Assembly: GCF_000251145.1 (NCBI RefSeq)
Contig: NZ_AIDW01000019.1
Location: 124,001 to 188,000, forward strand
DNA from: Sphingomonas sp. PAMC 26621
GTDB taxonomy: Bacteria > Pseudomonadota > Alphaproteobacteria > Sphingomonadales > Sphingomonadaceae
DNA length: 64,000 bases
Reading direction: 5' to 3'
Both the position numbers and the translations under genes were made by a program. A model generated the notes under the pieces. The model was given only the letters and a program-made list of their open reading frames with translations, was not told where the DNA came from and ran no database searches. Shown in pieces: positions 53,701-64,000 of the stretch. Numbering within the stretch: the first letter of the stretch is position 1; each line of letters starts with the position of its first letter.

Positions 53701-55501
53701 GCGCAAAGACTGTCTTCATGGGTTCGGTTGCCCTCGTCTGCGCGCTCGGCGCGCTTCCGGCGGTGGCGAACCCGACGATCGAACCCCCGGCGGCCGAACC
53801 GCCCGCCTTCGAGACGACGGTGGCGCGTCCCGCGATCCCGCCTCAACTCGATCCCGAACAGCGCGAAGGCTATCGCGCGGTGTTCGCCGCGATCCGCGAC
53901 CAGAAGTGGCTCGATGCGCAACTCGCGCTCGATTCGATGAAGCCCGGCCCGCTCCACGCGATCGCGCGTGCCGAGATGCTCACCGCCAAGGGTTCGCCCA
54001 AGGCGGATCTCGACCCGCTGCTCAAGCTGCTCGCTGAAGCCCCCGAACTGCCCCAGGCGCGCCAGCTCGCGACGATGGCGGCATCGCGCGGTGGTTATGA
54101 CCTGCCCCCGCTCCCCGAAGCCCGCGCGCTGATTTGGATCGACGGCGCGCCGGTGCGCAAGCGCGCGCGCAGCCTGGTCGCTGGCGACATGATCGCGGCG
54201 GAACTCGCGATCAAGATGCAGCCGCTGGTGAAGGAAGATCGCGGTGCCGAGGCACAGGCGCTGCTCGAATCGACCTATGGCCTGTCGCAGGATTCGCTGA
54301 CCGAATGGCAGCGCAAGGTCGCTTGGATGTATTACCTCGCCGGCGACGACAACAACGCGCGCGTGATGGCGGCCAAGGCGATGACCGGCTATGGCGATTT
54401 CGCGGTCGAGGCGATGTGGGTCGGCGCCTTGTCGGCATGGCGACAGCATGATTGCACCGCCGCCGGAACCGCCTTCCAGAATGTCGCCGCCCGCGCCGGG
54501 GACGTCGATCTCCGCGCCGCCGGCCTCTATTGGGCGGCGCGTGCGGACATGCAGTGCGGCCGTCCCGACAAGGTCGAGGCGCGGCTGAAGACGCCGCACA
54601 ATATCGCGAGACCTTCTACGGCCTGCTGTCGCGCCAGGCGCTCGGGATCAAGGAAGCGCCGCTCAAGTCGAGTGCGAAGGTGTTCGCGGGCGACTGGCAG
54701 GTGCTCGAACGCCGCCCCAACATCCATGTCGCCGCCGCGCTCGTCGAGATCGGCGAGACCGGGCTGGCCGATCAGGTGATCAAGCAACAGGCGCGGATCG
54801 GCACGGCGGCGGAATATCCGTCGCTTGTCCGCCTCACCGCCGCGCTCGATCTGCCTTCGACACTGGTCTGGCTTTCGCACAACGGCCCGCTCGGCGCGTC
54901 TCCCCCGGTCGAGGCGCGCTTCCCCGCGCCCAACTGGACGCCTGACGGTGGCTGGCGCGTCGACAAGGCGCTGGTCTACGCGCACACGCTCCAGGAATCG
55001 CGCTTCCGCACCGATGTCGTCAGCAAGGCAGGCGCGTACGGGCTGATGCAGGTAATGCCGAGCGCGGCGACCGACATCGCGCGCAAGCAGGGCCGCGTCT
55101 TCGACCGCACCGCATTGTCGCGGCCCGGCACCAATATCGAGGTCGGCCAGAGCTATCTCGAGCAGTTGCGCGATCAGAGCTGCACCAACGGGCTGCTCCC
55201 CAAGGTCATTGCGGCGTATAACGCCGGGCCGGGTCCGGTCCAGTTGTGGAACCTGCAGGCGCGCGACGATGGCGACCCGCTGCTCTACATCGAATCGATC
55301 CCGTACTGGGAAACCCGCGGCTATGTGACGACCGTGCTGCGCAACTACTGGGTTTATGAGACGCAGACCGGGCGCAAGGCGTCGGTCAGCCGCGCGGCGC
55401 TGGCGCAAGGGCTGTGGCCGCGCTTCCCGGGGATGCCCGGCGCGCCCGCGGTCCGGCTGAGTTCGAGCAATGCCCGTCAGGCGGTCGCCAGTGCCAATTG
55501 A
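53697..55501 (+). pseudogene. slt: Soluble lytic murein transglycosylase, frameshifted
   Basis: An exported Slt-like enzyme split between two frames. The first frame from ATG 53697 has a signal peptide (SVALVCALGALPAVANP) and the alpha-helical U/L domain to RPDKVEARLKT (about 54593). Then homology continues in another frame as AAQYRETFYGLLSRQALGI to the stop at 55501. A single missing base near 54593-54594 (ACGCC for expected ACGGCC) would explain it. The catalytic lysozyme-like domain is otherwise intact: HTLQESRF, GAYGLMQVMP, AAYNAGPG. It may be a real mutation or a sequencing error. Confidence 0.88.
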
Positions 55502-56018
55502 TCTCGACGCGGTGTTCACGCCGGTCCGTATCGCCGTGATGACCGTCTCCGACACGCGGGGGCTGGCCGACGACCGTTCGGGTGATACCCTCGTCGCGCG
55601 ACTGACCGAGGCGGGGCACGTGCTCGCCGAACGCGAGATCGTGAAGGACGACGTCGGTCTCATCATGGCGGTGCTGCACCGCTGGATCGACGACGAATCG
55701 ATCGACTGCGTCATCACCACCGGTGGCACCGGCGTCACCGGGCGTGACGTCACTCCAGAAGCAATCGAGCGGATTGCCGAGAAGATGATCCCGGGGTTCG
55801 GCGAGCTGTTCCGATGGCTCAGCTTCAAGACGATCGGCACGTCGACCGTCCAGTCGCGCGCCTGCGCGTGCGTGACGCGCGGGACCTATATCTTCGCGCT
55901 GCCGGGGTCGACCGGCGCGGTGAAGGACGGGTGGGACGGGATCCTCAGGGACCAGCTCGACAGCCGCCACAAGCCCTGCAATTTCGTCGAACTGATGCCG
56001 CGGTTGCGCGAGCGCTGA
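55491..56018 (+). CDS. moaB: Molybdenum cofactor biosynthesis protein B
   Basis: A 175-residue MoaB/Mog-fold protein: FTPVRIAVMTVSDTRGLADDRSGDTLVARL, TTGGTGVTGRDVTPEAIE, SRACACVTRGTYIFALPGSTGAVKDGWDGIL. The GGTG and PGS loops bind molybdopterin during adenylation in the MogA/MoaB family. GTG 55491 gives the usual MPIDxxxxFxPVRIAVxTVSDTR start and overlaps the transglycosylase 3' end by 11 bases; an upstream ATG at 55470 is less likely. No other moa genes are nearby. Confidence 0.95.
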   Translation: MPIDLDAVFTPVRIAVMTVSDTRGLADDRSGDTLVARLTEAGHVLAEREIVKDDVGLIMAVLHRWIDDESIDCVITTGGTGVTGRDVTPEAIERIAEKMIPGFGELFRWLSFKTIGTSTVQSRACACVTRGTYIFALPGSTGAVKDGWDGILRDQLDSRHKPCNFVELMPRLRER

Positions 56019-56025
56019 GGGGGTT

Positions 56026-56042
56026 GGGGCGCTGCGCGCCCC
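56026..56042. terminator. Convergent-gene hairpin
   Basis: GGGGCGC (56026-56032) pairs with GCGCCCC (56036-56042) across TGC, between the moaB stop and the convergent MFS/spermidine-synthase-like gene stop. It is short and has no U-tract. Confidence 0.45.
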
Positions 56043-56043
56043 C

Positions 56044-58272
56044 TTACAGCCCCTTCACCAGCGGCAGAATCGTGGAATAACCGTCGCTCCACGCCACCAG
56101 GCCCGGCCGACCGCGCGTCGGTTGCCACGCCGGATTGCGCGCCTTCAGCACCCGGATCGTCGCGGCGTCGCGTGACAGGGCGATCCATTGCGACATCGTG
56201 GCGGCGTCGCGGATCGGTGTTGCTGGCGTGTAGAACAACGTTACCGCCTGCCACCCGCCCGCCTTCGCCGCCGCCGCGACGACCGGTTCGAGATCGAGGA
56301 ACCGGTTCGAAATATGCACCAGCAGCAGCCCGCGCGGCGAAAGCGCGCGCGCGTAGCTTGCGAACGCCTCGCGCGTCAGCAGGTGCATCGGCACCGAATC
56401 CGAGGAGAAGGCGTCTAGCGCAAGCAGGTCGAGCGAGACGGGCCGCGCCGCGGCGATACTGAGCCGGGCATCGCCGACCAGGATCGCAGGGTGCGGCAGG
56501 CACCGCGACAGGAACGTGAACTGCCCGGTATCCCGCGCGATCCGCACGATCGCGGGGTCGATCTCGTAAAAGCGCCAATCTTGTCCGGGTCGCGCATAAC
56601 AGGCGAGCGTCCCGGTCCCGAGGCCCACGACACCGACGCGCGCATGTGGGCCGTACAATGCGGGCAACCCCTGCATCGCTTGTCCCACACCAGAGCCGGG
56701 AACGTAATAGGCCGTCGGCGTTCGCTCGCGCGCTGGGGATCCGCGTAGCTGGGTACCGTGGACGGTCGTGCCATGCGCAAGCTGCCGCTCTCCGGGCGCG
56801 TCGTGGACGGTATAGATCCCGAAATAACTCCGCGTCCGTGCGCCGGGTTCGAGCGAAATCGCGATGGCCTGATACCCGCCGAACGCGACGAGCGCCGCCC
56901 CCAACGCCATCCCGAATGCAGCGGGCATGCCGATCGCCAGCACGCCGACCGCGACGACGATGAGCAATGCGGTCTGCTGCAGCGTCGACGGCGTATCGCC
57001 ACTGCCGGGAAACGCGATGACTGCACCGATCAGCCCGACCATCGCGATCGCAACGATCGCCAGCGAAAGACGACGCGGTCGCGCCCGGGCTTCCCACATC
57101 CGCTGCAACGGCGCGAACAGATAGGCATGCGGGGTCAGCACCCCCGCCGCGAGGATCAGGATCGGATATTCATACGTCCAGTCGAACAGCAATGGCGCAA
57201 CGAGCGCGCTGAACACGCCACCCAGTGCACCCCCGAACGCCATCGCGAGATAGAAGCCGGTCAGCCGGTCCGGCTCGGGGCGCAACCGGTACAGCCCGGT
57301 ATGGAGCGACACCGACACCAGGAACAGCAGCGCGAGCGCCATGATTGCGCCGAGATACGGCATCCCCGGCATCCCGCTGACGAGGATCCCGCCGAACAGC
57401 AGGATCGCCACCGGAGCGATCCGCGTCTGGATATCGGCCGCGGTGCGGTCGCGCGCGAAGGCGATCGTATAGCTCAGCAGATACAGCCCGAGCGGGATCA
57501 CCCACAGCAGCGGCATCGCGACGATGTCGGTAGTGATATAGGTCGACGTTGCGAGCATCAGCCCCGATGGCACGAACGCGAGCAGGATCCAGTGCGCCAC
57601 CCGCTTGCGCCCGGGTGGCGGCGAAGTGACCGTCGTCGCGGCCTGCAACGGCCGGTCACGCGGGAGCGTCCCCGCGCATAACGCGACCAGCAGCCCGACG
57701 AGGATATACCCGCTGCTCCACAGCACGCGCTGCCCGGTCAGCGCAATCGCCGGCTCGACCAGCAGCGGATAGGCGATCAGCCCGGCAAAACTGCCGAGGT
57801 TGGAGGCGGCATACAGCGCATAGGGATCCTGCCCCTTGCTCGACAGGCTGAACCAGCGTTGCAGCAGCGGCGATTGCGCCGAGACCGCGAAGAACAGCGG
57901 CCCGATCGACAGCACGAACAGCCACGGCACCCACAGCGCGGGTTGCGCGCCTGGGCCCGGCTGCATCGCGCCCAGTCCGATCGGCAACCACAGTCCGGAG
58001 ATCAGCAGCACGCCAAGGTGCACGCGCCCTTGCAGCCGCGGCTCGAACCGTCCCAGCCAGTGCGCATAGCCATAACCGCCAAGCAGCAGCGCCTGATACA
58101 CCAGCATCGCCGAGTTCCACACCGCCGGCGCGCCGCCGAGCCGCGGCAGCGCCATTCGCGCGACCATCGGCTGGACCAAGAACAGCAGGAACGCACTCGA
58201 CAGGATCGTCAGCACGAACAGCGGGCGCACCACGGTATGCCGACCAGGGGGCCGGCCAGAAGATGGCGTCAT
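56044..58272 (-). CDS. Fused MFS/spermidine synthase-like membrane protein
   Basis: A 742-residue fusion. Residues 1 to about 480 form a polytopic membrane domain with about twelve helices, starting VRPLFVLTILSSAFLLFLVQPMVARMALPRLGGAPAVWNSAMLVYQ. From about 490 a soluble aminopropyltransferase-like Rossmann domain follows, with VGVVGLGTGTLACYARPGQDWRFYEIDP, LVGDARLSI and LDAFSSDSVPMHLLTREAF. The product of such fusions is unproven; the soluble part may bind decarboxylated SAM or a related ligand. It is directly adjacent to the GNAT gene. Confidence 0.9.
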   Translation of the reverse strand: MTPSSGRPPGRHTVVRPLFVLTILSSAFLLFLVQPMVARMALPRLGGAPAVWNSAMLVYQALLLGGYGYAHWLGRFEPRLQGRVHLGVLLISGLWLPIGLGAMQPGPGAQPALWVPWLFVLSIGPLFFAVSAQSPLLQRWFSLSSKGQDPYALYAASNLGSFAGLIAYPLLVEPAIALTGQRVLWSSGYILVGLLVALCAGTLPRDRPLQAATTVTSPPPGRKRVAHWILLAFVPSGLMLATSTYITTDIVAMPLLWVIPLGLYLLSYTIAFARDRTAADIQTRIAPVAILLFGGILVSGMPGMPYLGAIMALALLFLVSVSLHTGLYRLRPEPDRLTGFYLAMAFGGALGGVFSALVAPLLFDWTYEYPILILAAGVLTPHAYLFAPLQRMWEARARPRRLSLAIVAIAMVGLIGAVIAFPGSGDTPSTLQQTALLIVVAVGVLAIGMPAAFGMALGAALVAFGGYQAIAISLEPGARTRSYFGIYTVHDAPGERQLAHGTTVHGTQLRGSPARERTPTAYYVPGSGVGQAMQGLPALYGPHARVGVVGLGTGTLACYARPGQDWRFYEIDPAIVRIARDTGQFTFLSRCLPHPAILVGDARLSIAAARPVSLDLLALDAFSSDSVPMHLLTREAFASYARALSPRGLLLVHISNRFLDLEPVVAAAAKAGGWQAVTLFYTPATPIRDAATMSQWIALSRDAATIRVLKARNPAWQPTRGRPGLVAWSDGYSTILPLVKGL

Positions 58273-58803
58273 TCAGGGCCTGTCGATACGATATTGGATG
58301 TGCCGCTTGAGCGGACTGTCGTCGGCGACGAGCGGGTGATCGAAATCACCGTCGATGATCCGGTGCATGCCGAGACGCTCCATCAACCCCCAGCTTGCGG
58401 CGTTGTCGGGAACGGTGATCGCTGCGATCTGCGGAACCGGCAGGGTCGCCCACGCCCAGTCGAGCGTCGCCTGCGCGGCCTCCCGCGCGTACCCCTGCCC
58501 CCAAAACGGCCGCGAAAAACGCCAGCCGATCTCGAGCACGCCCTCGATCGGCGTGTCGGGCGCGCCGGGCTTGAGACCGCAAATTCCGAGCAGCGCACCG
58601 TCGTTACGGTGTTCGACGATCCAGAACGCGAAGCCATGCTCCTGCTGCGACGCGTGCATCCGCGCCATCATCGCATCGAGCGCGGCTTCGTCCGCGACGG
58701 GGAGAAGGTAGCGCATGACTTCGGGATCGCAGCACTGCGCCCACAGCGCCGCCTTGTCTTGCGGCTCGACCATGCGCAACGTCAGCCGCGCGGTCTCGAT
58801 CAT
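58273..58803 (-). CDS. GNAT-family N-acetyltransferase (RimJ/RimL type)
   Basis: A 176-residue acetyltransferase: MIETARLTLRMVEPQDKAALWAQCCDPEVMRYL, IGWRFSRPFWGQGYAREAAQATLDWAW (acetyl-CoA P-loop around GQGYA) and VPDNAASWGLMERLGMHR. RimJ/RimL-like members acetylate protein N-termini, amino acids or small amines; the target here is unknown. ATG 58803 yields the family start. It sits between hemB and the MFS/synthase gene with seven and zero bases, so all three may be co-transcribed. Confidence 0.9.
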   Translation of the reverse strand: MIETARLTLRMVEPQDKAALWAQCCDPEVMRYLLPVADEAALDAMMARMHASQQEHGFAFWIVEHRNDGALLGICGLKPGAPDTPIEGVLEIGWRFSRPFWGQGYAREAAQATLDWAWATLPVPQIAAITVPDNAASWGLMERLGMHRIIDGDFDHPLVADDSPLKRHIQYRIDRP

Positions 58804-58810
58804 GCGACCC

Positions 58811-59854
<1,044 letters not shown>

Positions 59855-59893
59855 CTACGCGAGCCAGGTGTGGACCCCACCGCCCCCATCCCC

Positions 59894-59983
59894 CGTCATT
59901 CCCGCGAAGGCGGGAATCCATTAGCGCCACGCCCGGCTTTCCGAGGCCAGCCACTATGGATCCCCGGCTTCGCGGGGATGACG
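59894..59983. repeat. Family B inverted repeat
   Basis: The left arm CGTCATTCCCGCGAAGGCGG (from 59894) and the right arm ending CGCGGGGATGACG (59983) are complementary over about 26 bp, with a spacer of about 36 bp. It lies between hemB and the 3' end of the MATE gene. Confidence 0.85.
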
Positions 59984-59999
59984 AAAAGGGCGCAAACCC

Positions 60000-61514
60000 T
60001 CACCCCGCCGGGTGCAACCGCCCGCCGGGTTCCGCCGGGTTCTGGCTCTGCTCGTTTACCTCCACGGACGGCACTGCAAGCCGCTGCCTTCGCCACCCGC
60101 CAAAGCGATAATAGCCCGCCGCCATCACGAAGTTCGCGACCGACCCGAGCGGAAAGCTCCACCACAGCGCATCCGCCCCCAAGGCCGGCTGGAACGCGAG
60201 CGCGAACCCGAGCCGCACTGGATACATAGCGATGAACAGCATCGTCAGCGGTGCCCACACCGCGCCGTTCGCGCGGACGGTCGAGAACAGCACCATCGTC
60301 ATTCCGAAGATGATGAAATTCCAGCTCGCCAGCACCTGGATATGCCGCGCGATCGGCAGCGCTGCGCTCTCCCCGCCGAGGAACAGCAGCATCACCGGAC
60401 GGTCGAACGCGATGATCGCGATCACCATCGTCGTCGTCAGCGCCGCACTGAACACCAGCCCCGCCACGGTGATGCGATCGACCCGCTCCCATTGTCCGGC
60501 GCCTATGTTCTGCGCCGCCATGCTGCTCACCGCCGCGCCGACCGCGAGCGCCGGCATCTGGATATAGCCCCACAATTGCATCGAGATGCCGTAGGCCGCC
60601 GTGGTATCCACCCCGTAGCGGTTGACCAGGCCGGTCATCGTCAATGCCGCGACCGACACGACGAGCATCTGCGCGCCCATCGGCAGGCCCTTGAGCAGGA
60701 TCGTCCGCGCCAGCGCCGCCGAGGGGATGAGATAGCCAAGCTCGGCGCCGCGCAGTCGGATCGGCAAGTCGCGTTTGTAGATGTACGCGAGCAACCCCAG
60801 CGACGCGACATGGACCGCGATCAGCGTCGCCACTGCCGAACCTGCGATCCCCATTTCGGGCATGCCGAACCAGCCGCGGATGAACACCGGGTTGAGCCCG
60901 CTGTCGAGCAGAACGCTGAGCGCGGTGAACCACAAGGGTGTCACCGAATCGCCTACACCTCGGAGCGCCATGCCGAGCAGCACCAGCAGCATCGTCGCGG
61001 GGAGGCCGAGGAAGATCACGCGGAGATAGGCGAGTGCAAGCGGCTGGACGGTCGGCGGTGTCGACAGGCTCGTCAGGATATCGGGCGAAAAGATCCAGCC
61101 GAGTGCGGCGATGACCACCGCACCGCCCATCACCAGCCCGATCGAGGCACCGAACGCGCGGCGTGCAGACTCTACGTCGCGGCGGCCGATCGACTGTCCG
61201 ATCAGGATCGTTGCGGCCATGCCGAAGCCGAAGACCGCCGCGAACATCAGGAACATGATCGTGTTGGCGTTGGCGGTCGCCGCGACCGCGCCTTCGCCGA
61301 GAAAGCGCCCGACCCAGATCGTGTTGATCGACCCGTTGAGCGATTGCAGGATGTTCGAACCGAGCGTCGGCAGCGCGAAAGCGAGCAACGTCGTGGCGAT
61401 CGGCCCCGAGGTGAGATCGCGTTGCGCACGACCGGGGGACGCGGTCGGCCGGGGGCTGGTCCTGTCGGCTACGTCGCTCACATGCGCTCCGTTCATCCTC
61501 TTGCGGGAGGACAT
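60000..61514 (-). CDS. MATE-family efflux transporter
   Basis: A 504-residue twelve-helix multidrug and toxic compound extrusion protein. FALPTLGSNILQSLNGSINTIWVGRFLGEGAVAATANANTIM opens the first half and GLPMGAQMLVVSVAALTMTGLVNRYGVDTTAAYGISMQLWGYIQMPALAVG the second. It exports organic cations or other drugs using Na+ or H+. The cytosolic N-terminus has two possible starts (61514 and 61496). The C-terminal tail (VNEQSQNPAEPGGRLHPAG) ends 17 bases from a palindrome. Palindromes flank the gene on both sides. Confidence 0.9.
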   Translation of the reverse strand: MSSRKRMNGAHVSDVADRTSPRPTASPGRAQRDLTSGPIATTLLAFALPTLGSNILQSLNGSINTIWVGRFLGEGAVAATANANTIMFLMFAAVFGFGMAATILIGQSIGRRDVESARRAFGASIGLVMGGAVVIAALGWIFSPDILTSLSTPPTVQPLALAYLRVIFLGLPATMLLVLLGMALRGVGDSVTPLWFTALSVLLDSGLNPVFIRGWFGMPEMGIAGSAVATLIAVHVASLGLLAYIYKRDLPIRLRGAELGYLIPSAALARTILLKGLPMGAQMLVVSVAALTMTGLVNRYGVDTTAAYGISMQLWGYIQMPALAVGAAVSSMAAQNIGAGQWERVDRITVAGLVFSAALTTTMVIAIIAFDRPVMLLFLGGESAALPIARHIQVLASWNFIIFGMTMVLFSTVRANGAVWAPLTMLFIAMYPVRLGFALAFQPALGADALWWSFPLGSVANFVMAAGYYRFGGWRRQRLAVPSVEVNEQSQNPAEPGGRLHPAG

Positions 61515-61516
61515 TT

Positions 61517-61617
61517 CCCGTCAACCCGTCGCGCAGGCCGGGGCCGCCAGGTCAGGGTTCGCAACAGGGGTTGCGCGCGCCAACCCGGCGGCCCCGACCT
61601 TCGCCGGGGTGACGGGG
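61517..61617. repeat. Family B-like inverted repeat, diverged
   Basis: The left part, GTCAACCCG then GGCCGGGGCCGCC (about 61520-61547), is complementary to the right part GGCGGCCCCG then GCCGGGGTGACGGG (about 61588-61617). It fills the gap between valS and the MATE gene start. Confidence 0.65.
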
Positions 61618-61620
61618 GAT

Positions 61621-64000
61621 TTATCCCAAACGCGCCAATGCCGCGCCCAGTCGCTCCGCCTCTGCAGCTTTTTCCGCATGATCGGCGCGCGCCTTCTCCA
61701 CGGCTTCGGGCTTGGCGCGTTCCACGAAGCTGGGGTTGCCGAGGCGTCCCGCCAGCGCATCACGCTCCTTGGCCGCCGCTTCGATCCCCTTGGTCAGGCG
61801 CGCACGTTCGGCGTCGAGGTCGATCACCCCCGCCAGCGGCAGGACAAAGGTCGCCTCGTCGACGACGACCTGCACCGCCCCGCCAGCCGGCGCATCGCCC
61901 GTCGCGAGATCGATTCGTGCGAGCCGCGCGATCACGCCCGCCTGCCGCTCGAGCCGCGCCAGCGTTTCCGGTCCGGCATCGCGGACATGCACCGGCATCC
62001 GCGTGCCCGGTGCGACGTTCAGTTCGGTCCGTGCGGCGCGGACCTCTCCAATCAGGCGGATCAGCCAGTCGATCTCCTGGCTCGCAGCAGGATCGAGCGC
62101 ACGCGCATCCGCCATCGGCCACTGCGCGACGATCAGGTTGCTCTCGCGCGGACCCATCGCGTTCCACAGTTCTTCGGTGATGAAGGGCATGAACGGGTGG
62201 AGCAAAACGAGGATCTGGTCGATCACCCAGCCCGCGACCGCACGGGTCTCATCCGCGTCCGCGCCTGTGGCGGGCGCGTCCATCTGGCCGAGCACGGGCT
62301 TGATCAGCTCGAGATACCAGTCGCAGAAGCGGCTCCACACGAACTGATACACCGCATTGGCAGCGCCATCGAACCGCAAGTCGGCAAGCGCGAGGTCGAC
62401 AGCCTGAACGGTCGCGATCGTCTCTGCGATGATCCATTTGTTGACTGCGAGGGTGGCGCGCGGCGCTTCGAGCGTCTTGCTCGCGCCGATCCCGTTGCCC
62501 TGCGCGAAACGGCACGCGTTCCACAGCTTCGTCGCGAAGTTGCGATAGCCCTCGACGCGCTTCTCATCCATCTTGATGTCGCGGCCCTGGCTTTCCATCG
62601 CTGCCATGAAGAAGCGCAGCGCATCCGCACCGTACTGGTCGATCAGGCCGAGCGGATTGACCACGTTGCCCTTCGACTTGGACATCTTCGCGCCGTCTGC
62701 CGCGCGGACAAGACCGTGCAAATACAGCGTCTTGAACGGAACATCACCCATGAAGTGCAAACCCTGCATCATCATGCGCGCATCCCAGAAGAACAGGATG
62801 TCGAAGCCCGAGATGAGCACGTCGTTGGGGTAGCGACCGCCTAAAGTCTCCCTCTCCCCTTCAGGGGAGAGGGTCGGGGAGAGGGGCTGTCCTGCATTAC
62901 CGAGGGCGACGCCGGTCGAAGCGTCCCCCTCTCCCCGGCCCTCTCCCCGGAGGGGAGAGGGAGGAGTTGAGCCATCCCAGCCCAGCGTCGCGAACGGCCA
63001 CAGCGCAGAAGAGAACCACGTGTCGAGCACGTCATTGTCCTGCCGCAGCGCGACGCCCTCGCCTGCCTGCGCCTGAGCTTCGGCCTCGGTCATTGCGACG
63101 AACACCGCCCCGTCCTCGGCGAACCACGCCGGAATCCGATGCCCCCACCACAGCTGGCGCGACACGCACCACGGCTGGATGTTCTCCATCCAGTTGAAAA
63201 ACGTCTTCTCCCACGTCTTGGGCACGAGCTTGATCGCACCCGAGCGGACCGCCTCGATCGCGGGCTTCGCCAGCGTCGCCGCATCGACATACCATTGGTC
63301 GGTCAGCCACGGCTCGATCACCACGCCCGAGCGATCGCCATACGGCGTCTGGATCGTGCGCGGTTCGGCGTCGTGCTCGGCGCCGTCCTTGTCAACGTGC
63401 GGGATCAGGAATCCCTCCGCCTTCAACTGCGCGACGACCGCCTTGCGCGCTTCCACGCTGGTCAGCCCGAGGAACGCATCGGGGATCAGGCCGTCCGCAA
63501 CCTGCACGACCTGCGCCTTGGCATCGAGCATGTTGAGCATCGTGCCCGCCGCCATGCCTGCGCGCTTGCCGACCTCGAAATCGTTGAAGTCATGCCCCGG
63601 CGTGATCTTGACCGCGCCCGACCCCAGTTCCGGGTCGGCATGGTCGTCGGTGATGATCGGGATCAGCCGCCCGGTGATCGGCAACCGGACCTGCTTGCCG
63701 ACGAGATGCGTATAGCGCTCGTCCGCAGCGTTCACCGCGACCGCCATGTCGGCGAGCATCGTCTCGGGCCGCGTCGTCGCGACCTCGATGAACCCCGAAC
63801 CGTCTTCGAACGGGTAGCGCAGGTGCCAGAAGCTCCCCTTGATCTCGCGCGTCTCGACCTCGAGGTCGCTGATCGCGGTGCCGAGGCCCGGGTCCCAGTT
63901 CACCAGCCGCTTGTCGCGGTAGAGCAGCCCTTCCTTGTGGAGATCGACGAACACCTTGAGGACGGCTTTGGAAAAGCCCTCGTCCATCGTGAAGCGTTCG
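61621..64000 (-). CDS. valS: Valyl-tRNA synthetase, N-terminal part outside window, with in-frame repeat insertion
   Basis: The open frame continues past the window edge ([13 protein letters not shown] precedes the first internal Met), so the HIGH motif is not visible. Present are much of the editing region ([29 protein letters not shown] segment), [58 protein letters not shown], the anticodon-binding domain and the C-terminal coiled coil ([23 protein letters not shown]). Between FATLGWDGS and GGRYPND there are about 42 extra residues encoded by a palindromic repeat, still in frame. The enzyme is essential, so the insertion must be tolerated. Confidence 0.97.
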   Translation of the reverse strand, partial: ERFTMDEGFSKAVLKVFVDLHKEGLLYRDKRLVNWDPGLGTAISDLEVETREIKGSFWHLRYPFEDGSGFIEVATTRPETMLADMAVAVNAADERYTHLVGKQVRLPITGRLIPIITDDHADPELGSGAVKITPGHDFNDFEVGKRAGMAAGTMLNMLDAKAQVVQVADGLIPDAFLGLTSVEARKAVVAQLKAEGFLIPHVDKDGAEHDAEPRTIQTPYGDRSGVVIEPWLTDQWYVDAATLAKPAIEAVRSGAIKLVPKTWEKTFFNWMENIQPWCVSRQLWWGHRIPAWFAEDGAVFVAMTEAEAQAQAGEGVALRQDNDVLDTWFSSALWPFATLGWDGSTPPSPLRGEGRGEGDASTGVALGNAGQPLSPTLSPEGERETLGGRYPNDVLISGFDILFFWDARMMMQGLHFMGDVPFKTLYLHGLVRAADGAKMSKSKGNVVNPLGLIDQYGADALRFFMAAMESQGRDIKMDEKRVEGYRNFATKLWNACRFAQGNGIGASKTLEAPRATLAVNKWIIAETIATVQAVDLALADLRFDGAANAVYQFVWSRFCDWYLELIKPVLGQMDAPATGADADETRAVAGWVIDQILVLLHPFMPFITEELWNAMGPRESNLIVAQWPMADARALDPAASQEIDWLIRLIGEVRAARTELNVAPGTRMPVHVRDAGPETLARLERQAGVIARLARIDLATGDAPAGGAVQVVVDEATFVLPLAGVIDLDAERARLTKGIEAAAKERDALAGRLGNPSFVERAKPEAVEKARADHAEKAAEAERLGAALARLG
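62844..62968. repeat. Family A-related palindromic element inside valS
   Basis: CCCTCTCCCCTTCAGGGGAG (from 62850) and CCCTCTCCCCGGAGGGGAGA (from about 62941) are inverted-repeat arms, each with its own dyad, separated by about 67 bp. Its translation in valS is Ser/Pro/Gly/Glu-rich ([12 protein letters not shown] at one end, [12 protein letters not shown] at the other). About 126 bases keep the reading frame. Confidence 0.88.

Noticed and set aside
60012..62180. 722-codon plus-strand frame opposite MATE and valS
   Set aside because: Arg/His/Gln-rich shadow translation crossing two well-supported minus-strand genes and an intergenic palindrome.

Overview
This is about 64 kb of GC-rich, densely packed alphaproteobacterial chromosome. 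It is most consistent with a sphingomonad (Sphingomonas or a close relative). Pointers are the FYDLN-acid protein (TIGR02300 type), the DUF1476 ATP-synthase zeta inhibitor, a CP4-like EPSP synthase, DUF6894, DUF4112 and DUF4230 proteins, an EcfG-type stress promoter and the very frequent ATGA/GTGA stop-start overlaps. The species assignment is inference. The content is mostly housekeeping and metabolic; I see no prophage, transposase, CRISPR array or plasmid function.

Layout. 0-4 kb: end of a helical protein, an orphan HPt protein, a glycine-zipper protein and a coupled aldo/keto reductase-SDR pair. 4-6.4 kb: adhC-fghA formaldehyde detoxification. 6.8-10 kb: an anion-type ABC transporter with a duplicated permease and an extended ATPase. 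10-13.4 kb: a glycan operon (two Gfo/Idh/MocA oxidoreductases and a GT4 glycosyltransferase). 13.5-19 kb: tRNA-Ala, FYDLN protein, aroA-CBU_0592-cmk, rpsA, ihfB, tRNA-Leu. 19-27.9 kb: oligopeptide-binding-type lipoprotein, DUF4112, RNase T2, nadC, a Crp/Fnr regulator, DUF6894, nadA, membrane proteins, DUF4230 and an MBL hydrolase. 28-31.2 kb: a BlaI/M56 regulatory pair with tandem operators, divergent from an SMP-30 lactonase. 31.2-35.2 kb: VIT metal transporter, scoA / acid phosphatase / scoB and an alpha/beta hydrolase. 35.3-39.4 kb: diheme cytochrome c, leuC, a 37-codon ORF, leuD, quinone reductase. 39.4-44.7 kb: Nramp transporter, zeta inhibitor-BolA-Grx4, a TPP enzyme, CsbD, a methyltransferase. 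44.7-53 kb: RNA methyltransferase, Nnr, lipoprotein, ilvD, N-formylglutamate amidohydrolase, ispE, ETF-QO. 53-64 kb: a UDG-like protein, a frameshifted lytic transglycosylase, moaB, a fused MFS/spermidine-synthase protein, GNAT, hemB, MATE and the 3' part of valS.

The most unusual signal is a set of palindromic repeats that are not confined to gaps. Family A (CCCCTCCCC-type double hairpins) occurs near 3.95-4.05 kb, at 32.69-32.86 kb, where it seems to supply the N-terminus of a lipoprotein phosphatase and carries a second, nested palindrome, and as a related copy in frame inside the essential valS gene near 62.9 kb. Family B (GCGAAGGC-type long inverted repeats) occurs near 4.4, 6.5, 59.9 and 61.5 kb, and one copy supplies the stop codon of fghA. 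Other notable signals are a GGAAC-N16-CGTT promoter in front of csbD, two BlaI-type dyads 21 bp apart, a one-base frameshift in the transglycosylase gene, and a small secreted-peptide-like ORF overlapping leuC.
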